From the NCBI GenBank assembly GCA_012862575.1, contig BLSF01000008.1, positions 620,001 to 684,000 on the forward strand: 64,000 bases of DNA, written 5' to 3'. The notes under the pieces were generated by a model. That model searched no databases, had not been told where the DNA came from, and was given only the letters and a program-made list of their open reading frames with translations. Of the stretch, positions 38,849 through 47,599 are shown piece by piece; position 1 is the stretch's first letter; each line of letters opens with the position of its first letter. The DNA is from Parietichytrium sp. I65-24A. Lineage: Eukaryota > Sar > Bigyra > Thraustochytrida > Thraustochytriidae. The position numbers were made by a program, and so were the translations under genes.

Positions 38849-41410
38849 ATGGGGATCCCGGCGTTTTACTCGTGGCTCCTGCGGACGTTTCCCAAATTGG
38901 AGTCTCCCGCGAACGGTGTGAAATGCGATAATGTTTATATTGACATGAACAGTGTGATCCACCCCGCGTGCCGCGGGAAGCATGGCGCTCTCGAGAGTGA
39001 GGCGGAAATGTTTGCTGCTGTCGCCAAAGGGGTGGACCGCATCATAGCGGCCACAAACCCTCAAAAGACGATCTTTTTGGCGATCGATGGAGTTGCCCCG
39101 AACGCCAAAATGAAGCAGCAGAGGGCTCGTCGTCTCAAATCGGTTCGTGAAACGCGCGAAATCGCATCTCTTGAAGACAAGTTGCGTAAAATGAAGTTTG
39201 AGCACCGAGAGACGATGCCTGAGCATGCCTTAAACACAGAAACGGGATGGGACTCAAACGTTATCACACCTGGCACTGAGTTCATGTCACGTCTCAGTGA
39301 ATTTTTGCAGCACTTTGTGGAAGACAGATTAAAGGCGGAGTGGAAAGGTCTTGATGTCATTCTCTCGGACGCAAGCGTCCCTGGCGAAGGGGAACACAAA
39401 CTATTAGAGTTCATTCGCGCGCAGTCTGAGGAGTTTGCAACTCTGCAAGAGGATGGTGACAATAAATCGAAAGCCGTCTCGAAAAAGGCAAACCTCGCTG
39501 AATCTTCAATCAAGCACTGTCTCGTGGGTGAAGATGCCGATCTCGTCATGCTTGGCCTTGCTTTGCACAAGCCCGGTGTTGCTATTGTTCGAAATATGGA
39601 GCAGCAAGACGCCATGATCGCTCGAAACAAACGCAAGGCGAGAAAGTTGCCCATAGACTATGAGTCTTTCCTGAACCCCGATCGCTCCAGAAACCCTTTC
39701 AGAGTGGTACGAATCGATTCTCTCTACTCTGCGCTGCAAACCATCGTCACCAAGAAGCTCGGCTTGGAGAAACCTGACTCGATCAACTTTGACAACGTCG
39801 TGGACGACATCATCACCATTTGCTTCTTGGGCGGAAACGATTTTTTGCCCCACCTTCCAACGGTAGATATAAGGAACAGTGTTCTGAGCAGGCTTATTGG
39901 CACCTATTTGGTCACTGCAGTAAAAAATGGCAAATATTTGGTGGACCACGACACGCATCGTATCAACATGGATACCATGAGGGATGTGTTGCTCGCTGTT
40001 GTCAAAGCGGAGGAGGCTGGAAAGGTCGAGCTTGAGGCCAGCCTCTCAAAACAGCTTTCAAATGCAATCGTTGATTCTATTGACCCCAAAAGTCACTTGA
40101 GGCGGGAGTGGACTCCGCCACCGAGCATGCAGGTCTGTTATGAATTCGACTCAAAGCGGTTTTGCAGATCTGGATACACCTGCTTCCGATTACACGATAA
40201 TGTTGTTCCGTTTGAGCGATCACTGCACCGGATTTTGTCCAGTGTTGCGACATTTGCGTTGTCTAAATCCGAGTCCATGTATAGAGTTGTAGACGAGGAG
40301 AGTAGCATCAGTCCGCATTTTGGAAACGGGGAGTTCATGCTCCCCGATGGTATGCAGGTTGGCCGCGTGTCGCGTGATGGCAGCAAGCTTTCCATTCTGC
40401 ATTTGGACGTGGTTCAAAAAAAGCACGTACTTGCTCTTGCAAAGGCACTCTGTCTTAGGGTCACTGAGAAGGGCGATCGAATTCATTTTGAGTCTCCTCA
40501 TTTCGAGTCCCAAGAAGCAGGTATGGCATGGGCAAAGAGAAACCGAGCCATCATGTATCTACTTTACAACGAAGAGGTCAAAGATGTACATTCTATGGAA
40601 GAGGACAGTCAGGTATCGCAAGCACGAGCCTCCGATACCATGGTGATCTCACTTGGAGGAGCGAAAATTCGCCCGGATATGTACTATACGGACAAACTAG
40701 AGATCGATGTCAACACCCCAGAGGGTCGAGCTGCGCGAAAGGCCATCGCCGTTGAGTACATTCGAGGCATGCAATGGAATATTCGATACTATTTGGAGGG
40801 ATTACCGAGCTGGGGGTGGGTTTACTCTTACAACTACGCTCCATTCGCTCATGATCTGTACAACGTCGCCAAGACCCTGACTCCGGAAGAATACGACAAC
40901 TGGGCGGACTCCAAGCCGTCCACTCCTGTCGAACAGCTTCTTGCGGTTCTCCCAGCCTCCAGCAGGCATGCGTTGCCGCACTCTTGCGCCAATGTCCTGG
41001 GTCGTGAGGGTTCAGAGTTTTCAGAATTTTATCCTGATGCTGACGATATCGAGCTGGACCCCAATGGGCGGCGCTACAAGTATCAATGGGTGCCACTTCT
41101 TCCCCCCGCGGCCAGCGCGGACTCCCTGCAAGCAGTTGTAGAGTCCTGCAAGCCGGAGTGGACCCCTGGCGAGCTCTCTCGTGATGCTCTTGGCTTGCCC
41201 AAGCTATTCTCATCACGTCCGCGGGTGTCCAAGCTTGCGTCCCCACAAGGCAACCTGGAGCTTCCAATTTTGAAAAAATTCGATCAGCTGCGGTCGGTTC
41301 CCGCTGTTCGAACCCCGACCTTTCAGTTCTTCCAGCGCCGAGCCTTCACTTTTTCAGCGCCCACTCGGCGCTTCCTCTACTCTGCTTTGCGCCGTGTCGC
41401 CAAACCTTGA
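38849..41410 (+). CDS. XRN-family 5'-3' exoribonuclease with inserted CCCH zinc finger
   Basis: One exon, 853 residues, beginning MGIPAFYSWLLRTFPK as in all XRN proteins. The conserved region 1 acidic motifs are present: VYIDMNSVIHPACRGKHG, LAIDGVAPNAKMKQQRARR, VPGEGEHKLLEFIR, VGEDADLVMLGLAL and CFLGGNDFLPHLP. The second conserved region follows (EYIRGMQWNIRYYLEGLPSW, then WGWVYSYNYAPFAHDL). Length fits XRN2/Rat1 or plant XRN4 rather than the long cytoplasmic XRN1. Residues 430-449 contain Cys-x8-Cys-x5-Cys-x3-His (C430, C439, C445, H449), the canonical CCCH zinc-finger spacing, in the loop between the two conserved regions. The family degrades 5'-monophosphate RNA; the CCCH finger suggests extra RNA binding. 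Nuclear or cytosolic location is not resolved. Confidence 0.93.
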   Translation: MGIPAFYSWLLRTFPKLESPANGVKCDNVYIDMNSVIHPACRGKHGALESEAEMFAAVAKGVDRIIAATNPQKTIFLAIDGVAPNAKMKQQRARRLKSVRETREIASLEDKLRKMKFEHRETMPEHALNTETGWDSNVITPGTEFMSRLSEFLQHFVEDRLKAEWKGLDVILSDASVPGEGEHKLLEFIRAQSEEFATLQEDGDNKSKAVSKKANLAESSIKHCLVGEDADLVMLGLALHKPGVAIVRNMEQQDAMIARNKRKARKLPIDYESFLNPDRSRNPFRVVRIDSLYSALQTIVTKKLGLEKPDSINFDNVVDDIITICFLGGNDFLPHLPTVDIRNSVLSRLIGTYLVTAVKNGKYLVDHDTHRINMDTMRDVLLAVVKAEEAGKVELEASLSKQLSNAIVDSIDPKSHLRREWTPPPSMQVCYEFDSKRFCRSGYTCFRLHDNVVPFERSLHRILSSVATFALSKSESMYRVVDEESSISPHFGNGEFMLPDGMQVGRVSRDGSKLSILHLDVVQKKHVLALAKALCLRVTEKGDRIHFESPHFESQEAGMAWAKRNRAIMYLLYNEEVKDVHSMEEDSQVSQARASDTMVISLGGAKIRPDMYYTDKLEIDVNTPEGRAARKAIAVEYIRGMQWNIRYYLEGLPSWGWVYSYNYAPFAHDLYNVAKTLTPEEYDNWADSKPSTPVEQLLAVLPASSRHALPHSCANVLGREGSEFSEFYPDADDIELDPNGRRYKYQWVPLLPPAASADSLQAVVESCKPEWTPGELSRDALGLPKLFSSRPRVSKLASPQGNLELPILKKFDQLRSVPAVRTPTFQFFQRRAFTFSAPTRRFLYSALRRVAKP

Positions 41411-42293
41411 TCTCCTCGCCATTTCATTTGACCTGGAGCAATCGACAACATTCTCTTTCTTTTATTTATCGAGTCCTCCTTTCTATGCTTTCTATTCTTT
41501 TTCTTCTTCATCATCAATCAACAATTGAAATCAATCATCTTGATTTGAAAAACAGAATCAAAATGGTTGTAGCTAGAGCTAGAATAATTGAAGTTTCGCC
41601 GTTTTTCAATCAATGAATTATGACTATGAATTCGCAGTAGTGACCCTGATAGAGTAGCCCACCAATAGCACGAGTAGCTCGATCAAATCTCGATCAAATA
41701 GTCTTTTTGGAATAGAGAACTGTTCGTTTTTGGTCTAGTTCCGCAGGTAGGTGACGGGTACAATCGGAGGTAGGGTCGGGGGAAAACCACAAGAGGTCGG
41801 TTCCACACATGACTCTCCTCGGCCACACTCCTACTTTGGATTTATAAGTACAATTAAGCAAGAACCCATCCGCTACGGGACAGCTACCACCAGAAGTAAC
41901 GATCGGCACTCACAAGAACCGGCCAACCTCCTCCCACCTTTCTTTCCTTCTTTCCTTTCATTCCTTTCCTCCCTTCCTCTCACTACTCCCACTGCGCCAA
42001 CAGCAACGGGACGCTCTCTGCGGAACTGTCCTGTGAGTGGCGAGGTAGCGCAGGGAGAGGAGAGAAAACAAAAAACAAGAGAGTGGAAGCAAGCAAGCAA
42101 GCAAGGAAGGAAGAAGGAAGGAAGGAAGGAAGGAAGGAAGGAAAGTGCTCTCTCATCGAGTCTTTTGTCGTCGGTCAAGGCGGTGGAATTTTTTTGTTTG
42201 TTTTGGTGTGGCGGTGAAAGGTTGTTGGTTTCGCAGAAGCGATTCGGGTTGTAGTAGTTGTTGAGGTAGTTGGGATTTGGTGCGTTTTTTGCG
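41411..42293. other. Intergenic between XRN and PP5
   Basis: No gene. AT-rich in the first third, then CTTT-rich (41937-41985) and AAGC/GGAA tracts (42088-42146) about 150 bp before the PP5 start. Confidence 0.45.
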
Positions 42294-43799
42294 ATGGAGG
42301 AGAGCGGCAAGCAGGAGAGCGCGGCGTCGGAAACACCACTGGCTCCGTCGCCGATGGAGGAGCGCGCGAATGGTCTGAAGAATGAGGCAAACGAGCTGTT
42401 CAAAAAGGGGCACTTTGAGCAGGCGATCGCGGTGTACTCTGATGCGATCAATACGCTGCCCTCCGCAGTATTGTATGCGAACAGGGCATTCGCGCACCTC
42501 AAGGTGGAGGACTTTGGGCTGGCTCGCGCGGACGCGGAGAAGGCAGTGGAGCTGGACGCAGCTTACGTGAAAGGATACTATCGGCTAGGGTCGGCACACC
42601 TGGCGCTGGGACACTACAAGGACGCGCTAAAGGTGTTTCGGAAGGTGGTGAGCTTGGCGCCTCGCGACCGGGATGCGCGCGTCAAGTTCAAGCAGTGCGA
42701 GAAGGAGGTGCGTCGACAGGCGTTTGAAGAAGCCATCGCTCATGAAGCGCATGCGCCTCCGTCTGAATCTATCAAGTTAGACTCCATCGAGGTGCCAGAC
42801 ACATACGACGGACCGCGCTTGGGCGAAGGAGACAAGGTCACCAAGGAGTTTGTCGAGGCTATGGTTGATTACATGAAGAACCAAAAGGTGGTGCACAAGA
42901 GGTACATCACATCCTTGTTAGTTCAGGTGAAGGAGCTCTTGCAGCAAGAGCAGTCACTTGTAGAAGTGACGGTTGGAGAGGAAAAGCTAGAAGGCGACGA
43001 TGAACCCTTCTTTACCGTGTGCGGAGACACGCACGGACAGTTTTACGACTTGCTCAATATTTTCGAGGTTAACGGCGGCCGCCCTTCGCCGGCACGTCCT
43101 TATTTATTCAACGGGGACTTTGTGGATCGGGGCTCGTTTTCTTCGGAGGTCGTTCTCACTCTTTTCGCTTACAAACTGTTGTATCCAAAGCACATGATTT
43201 TGTTACGCGGAAACCACGAGACCAAAAACATGCAGAAGATTTATGGCGCAGCTGGCGAGTTTACGGCCAAATTTGACGCCAAAACCTATGAGCTGTTTTC
43301 CGAGGTTTGCCAGTACTTGCCTCTGTGCGCCACCATTAACAAGAAGGTCATCGTTATGCACGGCGGTCTCTTCACTGATGATGGCGTCAAGCTCGAGGAC
43401 ATTAAGAAGATCTCTCGCGTACGCGAGCCACCTGAAAGTGGTTTAATGAGCGACATTTTGTGGAGTGATCCGCAGCCATTCCCTGGTCGTGGGCCGTCCA
43501 AGCGCGGCGTTGGCCTCTCTTTCGGTCCAGATATTACCAAAAAGTTCCTCGAGGAAAACAATTTGGAGCTTTTGGTTCGTAGCCACGAAGTTCGTGACGA
43601 GGGATATCTGGTCGAGCACGATGGAAAGCTGATCACCGTCTTTTCGGCACCAAATTACTGCGATCAGATGGGGAACAAGGGTGGTCTTATTCGTTTCGGC
43701 GCTTCTTGCAAGCCATCGTTCAAGCAATTCACGGCTGTTCCACATCCCGATATCAAGCCCATGGCTTACGCAGCCAACATGGGGCTCTTCGGTCTTTGA
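42294..43799 (+). CDS. PPP5C: Serine/threonine protein phosphatase 5 (TPR + PPP)
   Basis: A single-exon protein of 501 residues starts at ATG 42294 (MEESGKQESAASETP); human PP5 has 499. Three TPRs occupy about residues 22-125 (NGLKNEANELFKKGHFEQAI, LYANRAFAHLKVEDFGLA, GYYRLGSAHLALGHYKDA), which bind the Hsp90 C-terminus and autoinhibit the enzyme. A linker helix and the PPP catalytic domain follow with metal and phosphate ligands: GDTHGQFYDL (244-248), GDFVDRG (274-280), RGNHET (305-310), MHGGLF, and RSHEVRDEGY near the end, then SAPNYCDQMGNKGG. The C-terminal helix ends in ANMGLFGL. All catalytic residues are present. PP5 dephosphorylates Hsp90 clients and kinases in the cytosol and nucleus. 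Confidence 0.96.
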   Translation: MEESGKQESAASETPLAPSPMEERANGLKNEANELFKKGHFEQAIAVYSDAINTLPSAVLYANRAFAHLKVEDFGLARADAEKAVELDAAYVKGYYRLGSAHLALGHYKDALKVFRKVVSLAPRDRDARVKFKQCEKEVRRQAFEEAIAHEAHAPPSESIKLDSIEVPDTYDGPRLGEGDKVTKEFVEAMVDYMKNQKVVHKRYITSLLVQVKELLQQEQSLVEVTVGEEKLEGDDEPFFTVCGDTHGQFYDLLNIFEVNGGRPSPARPYLFNGDFVDRGSFSSEVVLTLFAYKLLYPKHMILLRGNHETKNMQKIYGAAGEFTAKFDAKTYELFSEVCQYLPLCATINKKVIVMHGGLFTDDGVKLEDIKKISRVREPPESGLMSDILWSDPQPFPGRGPSKRGVGLSFGPDITKKFLEENNLELLVRSHEVRDEGYLVEHDGKLITVFSAPNYCDQMGNKGGLIRFGASCKPSFKQFTAVPHPDIKPMAYAANMGLFGL

Positions 43800-43888
43800 T
43801 GCACCGGTTCCCTTTGAATAGTCTTTTTCCATCTAAATGACGGCGCGCAATATGACCATGCATGTGCCAGCATGCCATTAAGCATTTC

Positions 43889-43926
<38 letters not shown>

Positions 43927-44370
43927 TTTGTTGTTTTTGTTGTTTGCGAGCAACTCGAGTTCTGGCATGTTCTGGCGCGAAACACTGCTCAATCACAACC
44001 CACTGATTGATGCTAATTTACCAAGGGTAATCACAGTCACTACTCCCAGACTCCTGTAAAAGCTATAGCTTTTTGAAAATTCTTCCCACTAGAGCTAGTA
44101 GAAAGGCAAAGCATTTGGTACGACGAGTATACCCAAGTTTGAAAAGCGGCCAAGCTTTGAGCGCTTTGCACTCTGTGGCGGTCTTTACACCTATACAAAG
44201 GCGAGGCAGAGAGCGGAGTTGCCAGCAACGACAAACTCAAACGCTACACATTCACTCGAAACAAGGAGTTCCAGGAATCCCAGGAGCGAAGGGAGAGTGA
44301 CAACCTCGAGCACGAGAGATTCGGAGTTTGCGAGGCAGAAAGGCGAGAAAGCCAATTGCGCAGCAACGAG
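43800..44370. other. Intergenic between PP5 and UBE2E
   Basis: Holds a pure CT dinucleotide run at 43890-43922 followed by TTGTTTT repeats (43923-43945). The rest is AT-rich, then purine-rich toward the E2 start. No gene. Confidence 0.45.
43890..43922. repeat. (CT)n microsatellite
   Basis: About 16 CT units directly followed by a T/G-rich simple repeat, 3' of the PP5 stop. Confidence 0.85.
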
Positions 44371-45128
44371 ATGGAGTGTGCGAAGGAGAATGAGGCAATC
44401 CCAGCGGAGAACAAGGGGGGCAGCGGAGATCGCGAGGGGGCCAGCTCTGTGGAGAAGGTCGTGAAGAGGGAGCGGGCCGAGAGCACAAAGGAGGGCTCGA
44501 GCAAGAAGGTGAAGAAGTGCCAAAAACCAAAGAAAGAGAAGAAAGCGTCCATGTCCGGGAGGTTGAAGAGGTGAGTGATGGCAGTTCTGTGTTTTACGTT
44601 CTACGTTTGAGACTTGTGTGTTAGGTGAGTGTTTCCGATTGGCAGACAAGCTAAACACGTTTTCTGGACTATTTGCGCGTGTTCAACAGAATTCATAGAG
44701 AGCTTGCGGAGATTTCATTAGAGCCTCCGGTGAATTGCAACGCCGGGCCAAAATCAGACGCTAATTTGTGTGAGTGGGTCGCGACGATCAAAGGGCCTGA
44801 AGGTTCCCCGTACGATGGAGGCCTGTTTTACTTGGACGTCACATTTCCGGATGAGTATCCATTTAAGCCGCCCAAGCTAAAGTTCCGCACTCGGATATAC
44901 CATTGCAACATCTCTCCAAGCGGAGACATTTGCTTGGACACTCTTAAAAGTAACTGGAGCCCAGCACTCTCAATCACCCAGGTATTGTTGTCGGTGTGTG
45001 CGTTGTTGGTGGAAGCAAATCCGTCCGATCCTTTGGTGCCTGACATCGCAAAGCTTTACGTGGACGACAGGGCAAAACACGACGAGACTGCAAAGGACTG
45101 GACAGAGCGCTACGCAAAATCTTCCTAG
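44371..45128 (+). CDS. Ubiquitin-conjugating enzyme E2, UBE2E/UBE2D class
   Basis: Two exons (44371-44570 and 44690-45128) joined across a 119-bp intron (GTGAGTGATG ... TTCAACAG) give 212 residues. Exon 1 encodes a charged Lys/Glu/Ser-rich N-terminal extension as in UBE2E1-3 and ends MSGRLKR; exon 2 continues [13 protein letters not shown], so the intron lies at the first helix of the UBC fold. The core contains [17 protein letters not shown] with catalytic Cys148, and [22 protein letters not shown] rather than the HPN found in many E2s is normal for UBE2E. The end ([15 protein letters not shown]) also matches. UBE2E enzymes transfer ubiquitin with RING E3 ligases; the extension limits chain building in animals. 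The start is the first in-frame ATG. Confidence 0.94.
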
Positions 45129-45679
45129 ATCTTGGATTGATCCCAGCGCATCGGCACAGCGGGAGTTTGCCCGTTCCGGGCGGACCGGTGCCGTCGAGGT
45201 TGTTGGCGCGATGAACCAGCGCCCACTCACTCCAACCTCGACCAGAGCACGAATTGTTGCATTGTTGCATTGTTGAAGCAATCTCCCATCCCGCCCCTAC
45301 CTCTATACAAACTGTTCTTGATAATCACACTTCGCTATCAACCTTCCACGCCACGATTCCATACCCATTCGCCGTCCGTGGCACTTTGGCACCGTGGCAA
45401 CCGTGGCAACCGTGGCACCGTTTCTCTAAACTCTGAAAACCTCCCACATCCCCTCAAACCTTTCCTCATGCTGCCCTTGCGTGCTCCTGCGTGCTCCTGC
45501 GTGAACAAAACGCAACTCGCTGGGCAGTTGAGCTCTCTCCACCCACGCTCTCTGCGACTCTCTCGCTCGGTCATTTGCAGTCGCAGCGGCCGCTACACTC
45601 CAAGGCGTGCGCGAAGAGCTGTGCAAGCGCGAGGTGTGTTTCGGAGAGCACTCGGACGACGCGACAACACTGAAACGTG
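45129..45679. other. Intergenic between UBE2E and the SET-domain gene
   Basis: Short simple repeats only: GTTGCATTGTTGCATTGTTG at about 45255-45275 and a CCGTGGCAA nonamer repeat at about 45385-45420. No gene. Confidence 0.4.
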
Positions 45680-47032
45680 ATGGGCAGGCGGCGAGGCGGG
45701 GCCGCGGCCGTGGCCGGGGCGGGAAGAGCGGGTTCAAGTCGGCGCCCCTCGTGGGCAGTCGCGGCAGTAGTTGTCGCTTGCGCGAGCGTGGTGACCTGGT
45801 CTCTGGTGGAGCGGACAGGTGTTTTGCTGGACGCGGAAAGCGCGAGGTTGGCGGCGTTGTCCGCGTGGCTGGAGCGAACGGGGGCAGAGTGGGAGCTCGA
45901 CTTTGTGCTAGATGGGGAAAACGGACGGGTGACAACGGCGAGAAGGGACCTGTCCAGCGGAGAGTCGGTGATGAAAGTGCCGCGCAAAGCGATCTGGGCC
46001 TCGCAAGATGTGGCGTTTCAAGACGACGAGCAATTGGGGGACTCCGCCAAGCTTCAAGAGCTCGCGACCAAGATTCTGGCCCTGGAAGGCAGCGCCGAGG
46101 GCGACGCAGGCGACGGAGACTCGCTCCGCCGTGTCCGACTTTCCAGGCATCAGGTTGTATTGGCCTTAGGGATTGCGTGGCACAGGTCCAAAGGCGGCGG
46201 CAAAATGGAAGCGTATGTGGCGTCTCTTCCAAGTCGTGTCGATGGCTTGCCCAGGTTTATGTCGTCGGCGGATCGGGCCGCGTTGAACGGGACCCAGACT
46301 CTATCGAGGGGCGAGCGCCGAGAGCACGGGATTCGAGACGAGTACGCTTTCTTGCGTGACAAGCTCGGGCTCCGGGAGATCAGCTCTGAAGAATATGTGT
46401 GGGCACGGGACATGGTCGACTCGCGTTGTTTCCGGTTAGCGGAAGAAGGGCAAAGAACGGAACCACTTGTCGCGATGGTTCCATTAGCCGACATGCCGAA
46501 CCATGAGAACGAGAATTGTGCGCTGTCCCACGAACTGAAGAACGGGCTGTTTACAGCTACTTCACGCTGCGCTCTCAGAAAGGGGCAACTGGTTCATAAC
46601 TGGTACGGGTCGCACGGAAACGTCGCATTAATGGCGCAATGGGGCTTTGCGCTGGAAAACAATCCATTCGATGAAATCGCGCTGGAACTGGAGCCGGTCG
46701 GCACGATTTGCTCAATGGGGGCGCAGAACGGGGTGCGGCCATGCGTGGCAGCTTTTGTCCGTAACCTTCAGGCCCTCAGGGGCGACGCGCCAGGCTCTGC
46801 GCTGCGCGAGGCGTGCAAATGGATCCAAAACTTGGCCTCCAAACAATACAAACAGCTCCTTGCTAACAACATACTGCCTCAAGCTGGAGTCAGTGCTCGA
46901 CGAGCTCTAAATTCCGAAATGCGTTTGTGGGAGCGAGCGATGCAAGAGTGCGGAGAGATGCTTTGGAGCATGCGGCACCATATCAATGCCAGCGAGCTTG
47001 CAAGTGCGCTCTTCGGAGTCTCTATCAAATAG
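45680..47032 (+). CDS. SET-domain protein of the SETD3/Rubisco-LSMT type with N-terminal membrane anchor
   Basis: A single-exon protein of 450 residues starts at ATG 45680 (MGRRRGGAAAVAGAGR). Residues 1-24 are basic and 25-42 hydrophobic (WAVAAVVVACASVVTW), suggesting a signal anchor or organelle-targeting peptide. The SET core is split by an iSET insert as in the SETD3/LSMT family: strand VTTARRDLSSGESVMKVPRK near residue 85, then VPLADMPNHENENCAL (about 267-282), where NH contacts S-adenosylmethionine, LRKGQLVHNWYGSHGN (catalytic-site Tyr near 309), and the WGFALENNPFDE motif. The C-terminal part resembles the helical Rubisco-LSMT substrate-binding domain. Family members methylate lysine or histidine on non-histone proteins (actin, Rubisco, ribosomal proteins). 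The substrate here is unknown; an anchored or lumenal location would be unusual. Confidence 0.85.
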   Translation: MGRRRGGAAAVAGAGRAGSSRRPSWAVAAVVVACASVVTWSLVERTGVLLDAESARLAALSAWLERTGAEWELDFVLDGENGRVTTARRDLSSGESVMKVPRKAIWASQDVAFQDDEQLGDSAKLQELATKILALEGSAEGDAGDGDSLRRVRLSRHQVVLALGIAWHRSKGGGKMEAYVASLPSRVDGLPRFMSSADRAALNGTQTLSRGERREHGIRDEYAFLRDKLGLREISSEEYVWARDMVDSRCFRLAEEGQRTEPLVAMVPLADMPNHENENCALSHELKNGLFTATSRCALRKGQLVHNWYGSHGNVALMAQWGFALENNPFDEIALELEPVGTICSMGAQNGVRPCVAAFVRNLQALRGDAPGSALREACKWIQNLASKQYKQLLANNILPQAGVSARRALNSEMRLWERAMQECGEMLWSMRHHINASELASALFGVSIK

Positions 47033-47599
47033 CACTTGTCAAAATTTGTATTTATCATAACATCATGACCATCCTTAAAAACTCCGAACGGCTTTTTTTG
47101 CCTTTCTCTTCATCACTGTGTTGTTCCTGCCAATGGGAAAGCAATTTATTTCTGGAATTAATTCGGTCCTCAGCAACGCCCAAAGCTCAATTGCACGGTG
47201 GGGAAGATCAGTCGATCTCTCGACAGTGTCGGCCAAAAGGCGCGGGCATTTGAACAGTCCAGGCCAATGTGCTCTAATTCCGCCGCTCAAATACGCTCAA
47301 ACACCTGAATTCTCAATTCTGAACTTTGGACAAATGTCGCGAGAAGCACGATGAAGCACGCTCACATTTTGCTCCCATACTATCCCGTACTCCTACTTGT
47401 ACTCACTCCCTGGTTGGTCTCGCTTAGCTCGTTCTACACCCTCTTCTATCTTCGCATCTCCACAATCTCCTCAACTCGTGACAGTGATGACAGTGATGAC
47501 AGTGATGAATGACAGTGACCAGTACTCAGAGTCAGTCCCCCAACATCGCGCAGAGGCGAGCTCGAAAAGATTGACAAGAGCGAGTGAGCGCAGAGCACC
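47033..47599. other. Intergenic between SET and 2OG-Ctr genes
   Basis: Has CACCTGAATTCTCAATTCTGAA near 47305-47327, a GTGATGACA repeat at about 47480-47511 and GTACTCAGAGTCAGTCC at about 47521-47537, roughly 65 bp before the next start. No gene. Confidence 0.4.

Noticed and set aside
41873-42502. 209-codon minus-strand open frame over the PP5 start
   Set aside because: Arises from simple repeats and the antisense of PP5; no domain.
45426-46232. 268-codon minus-strand open frame over the SET gene start
   Set aside because: Arg/Pro/Ser-rich antisense shadow of GC-rich SET coding sequence.
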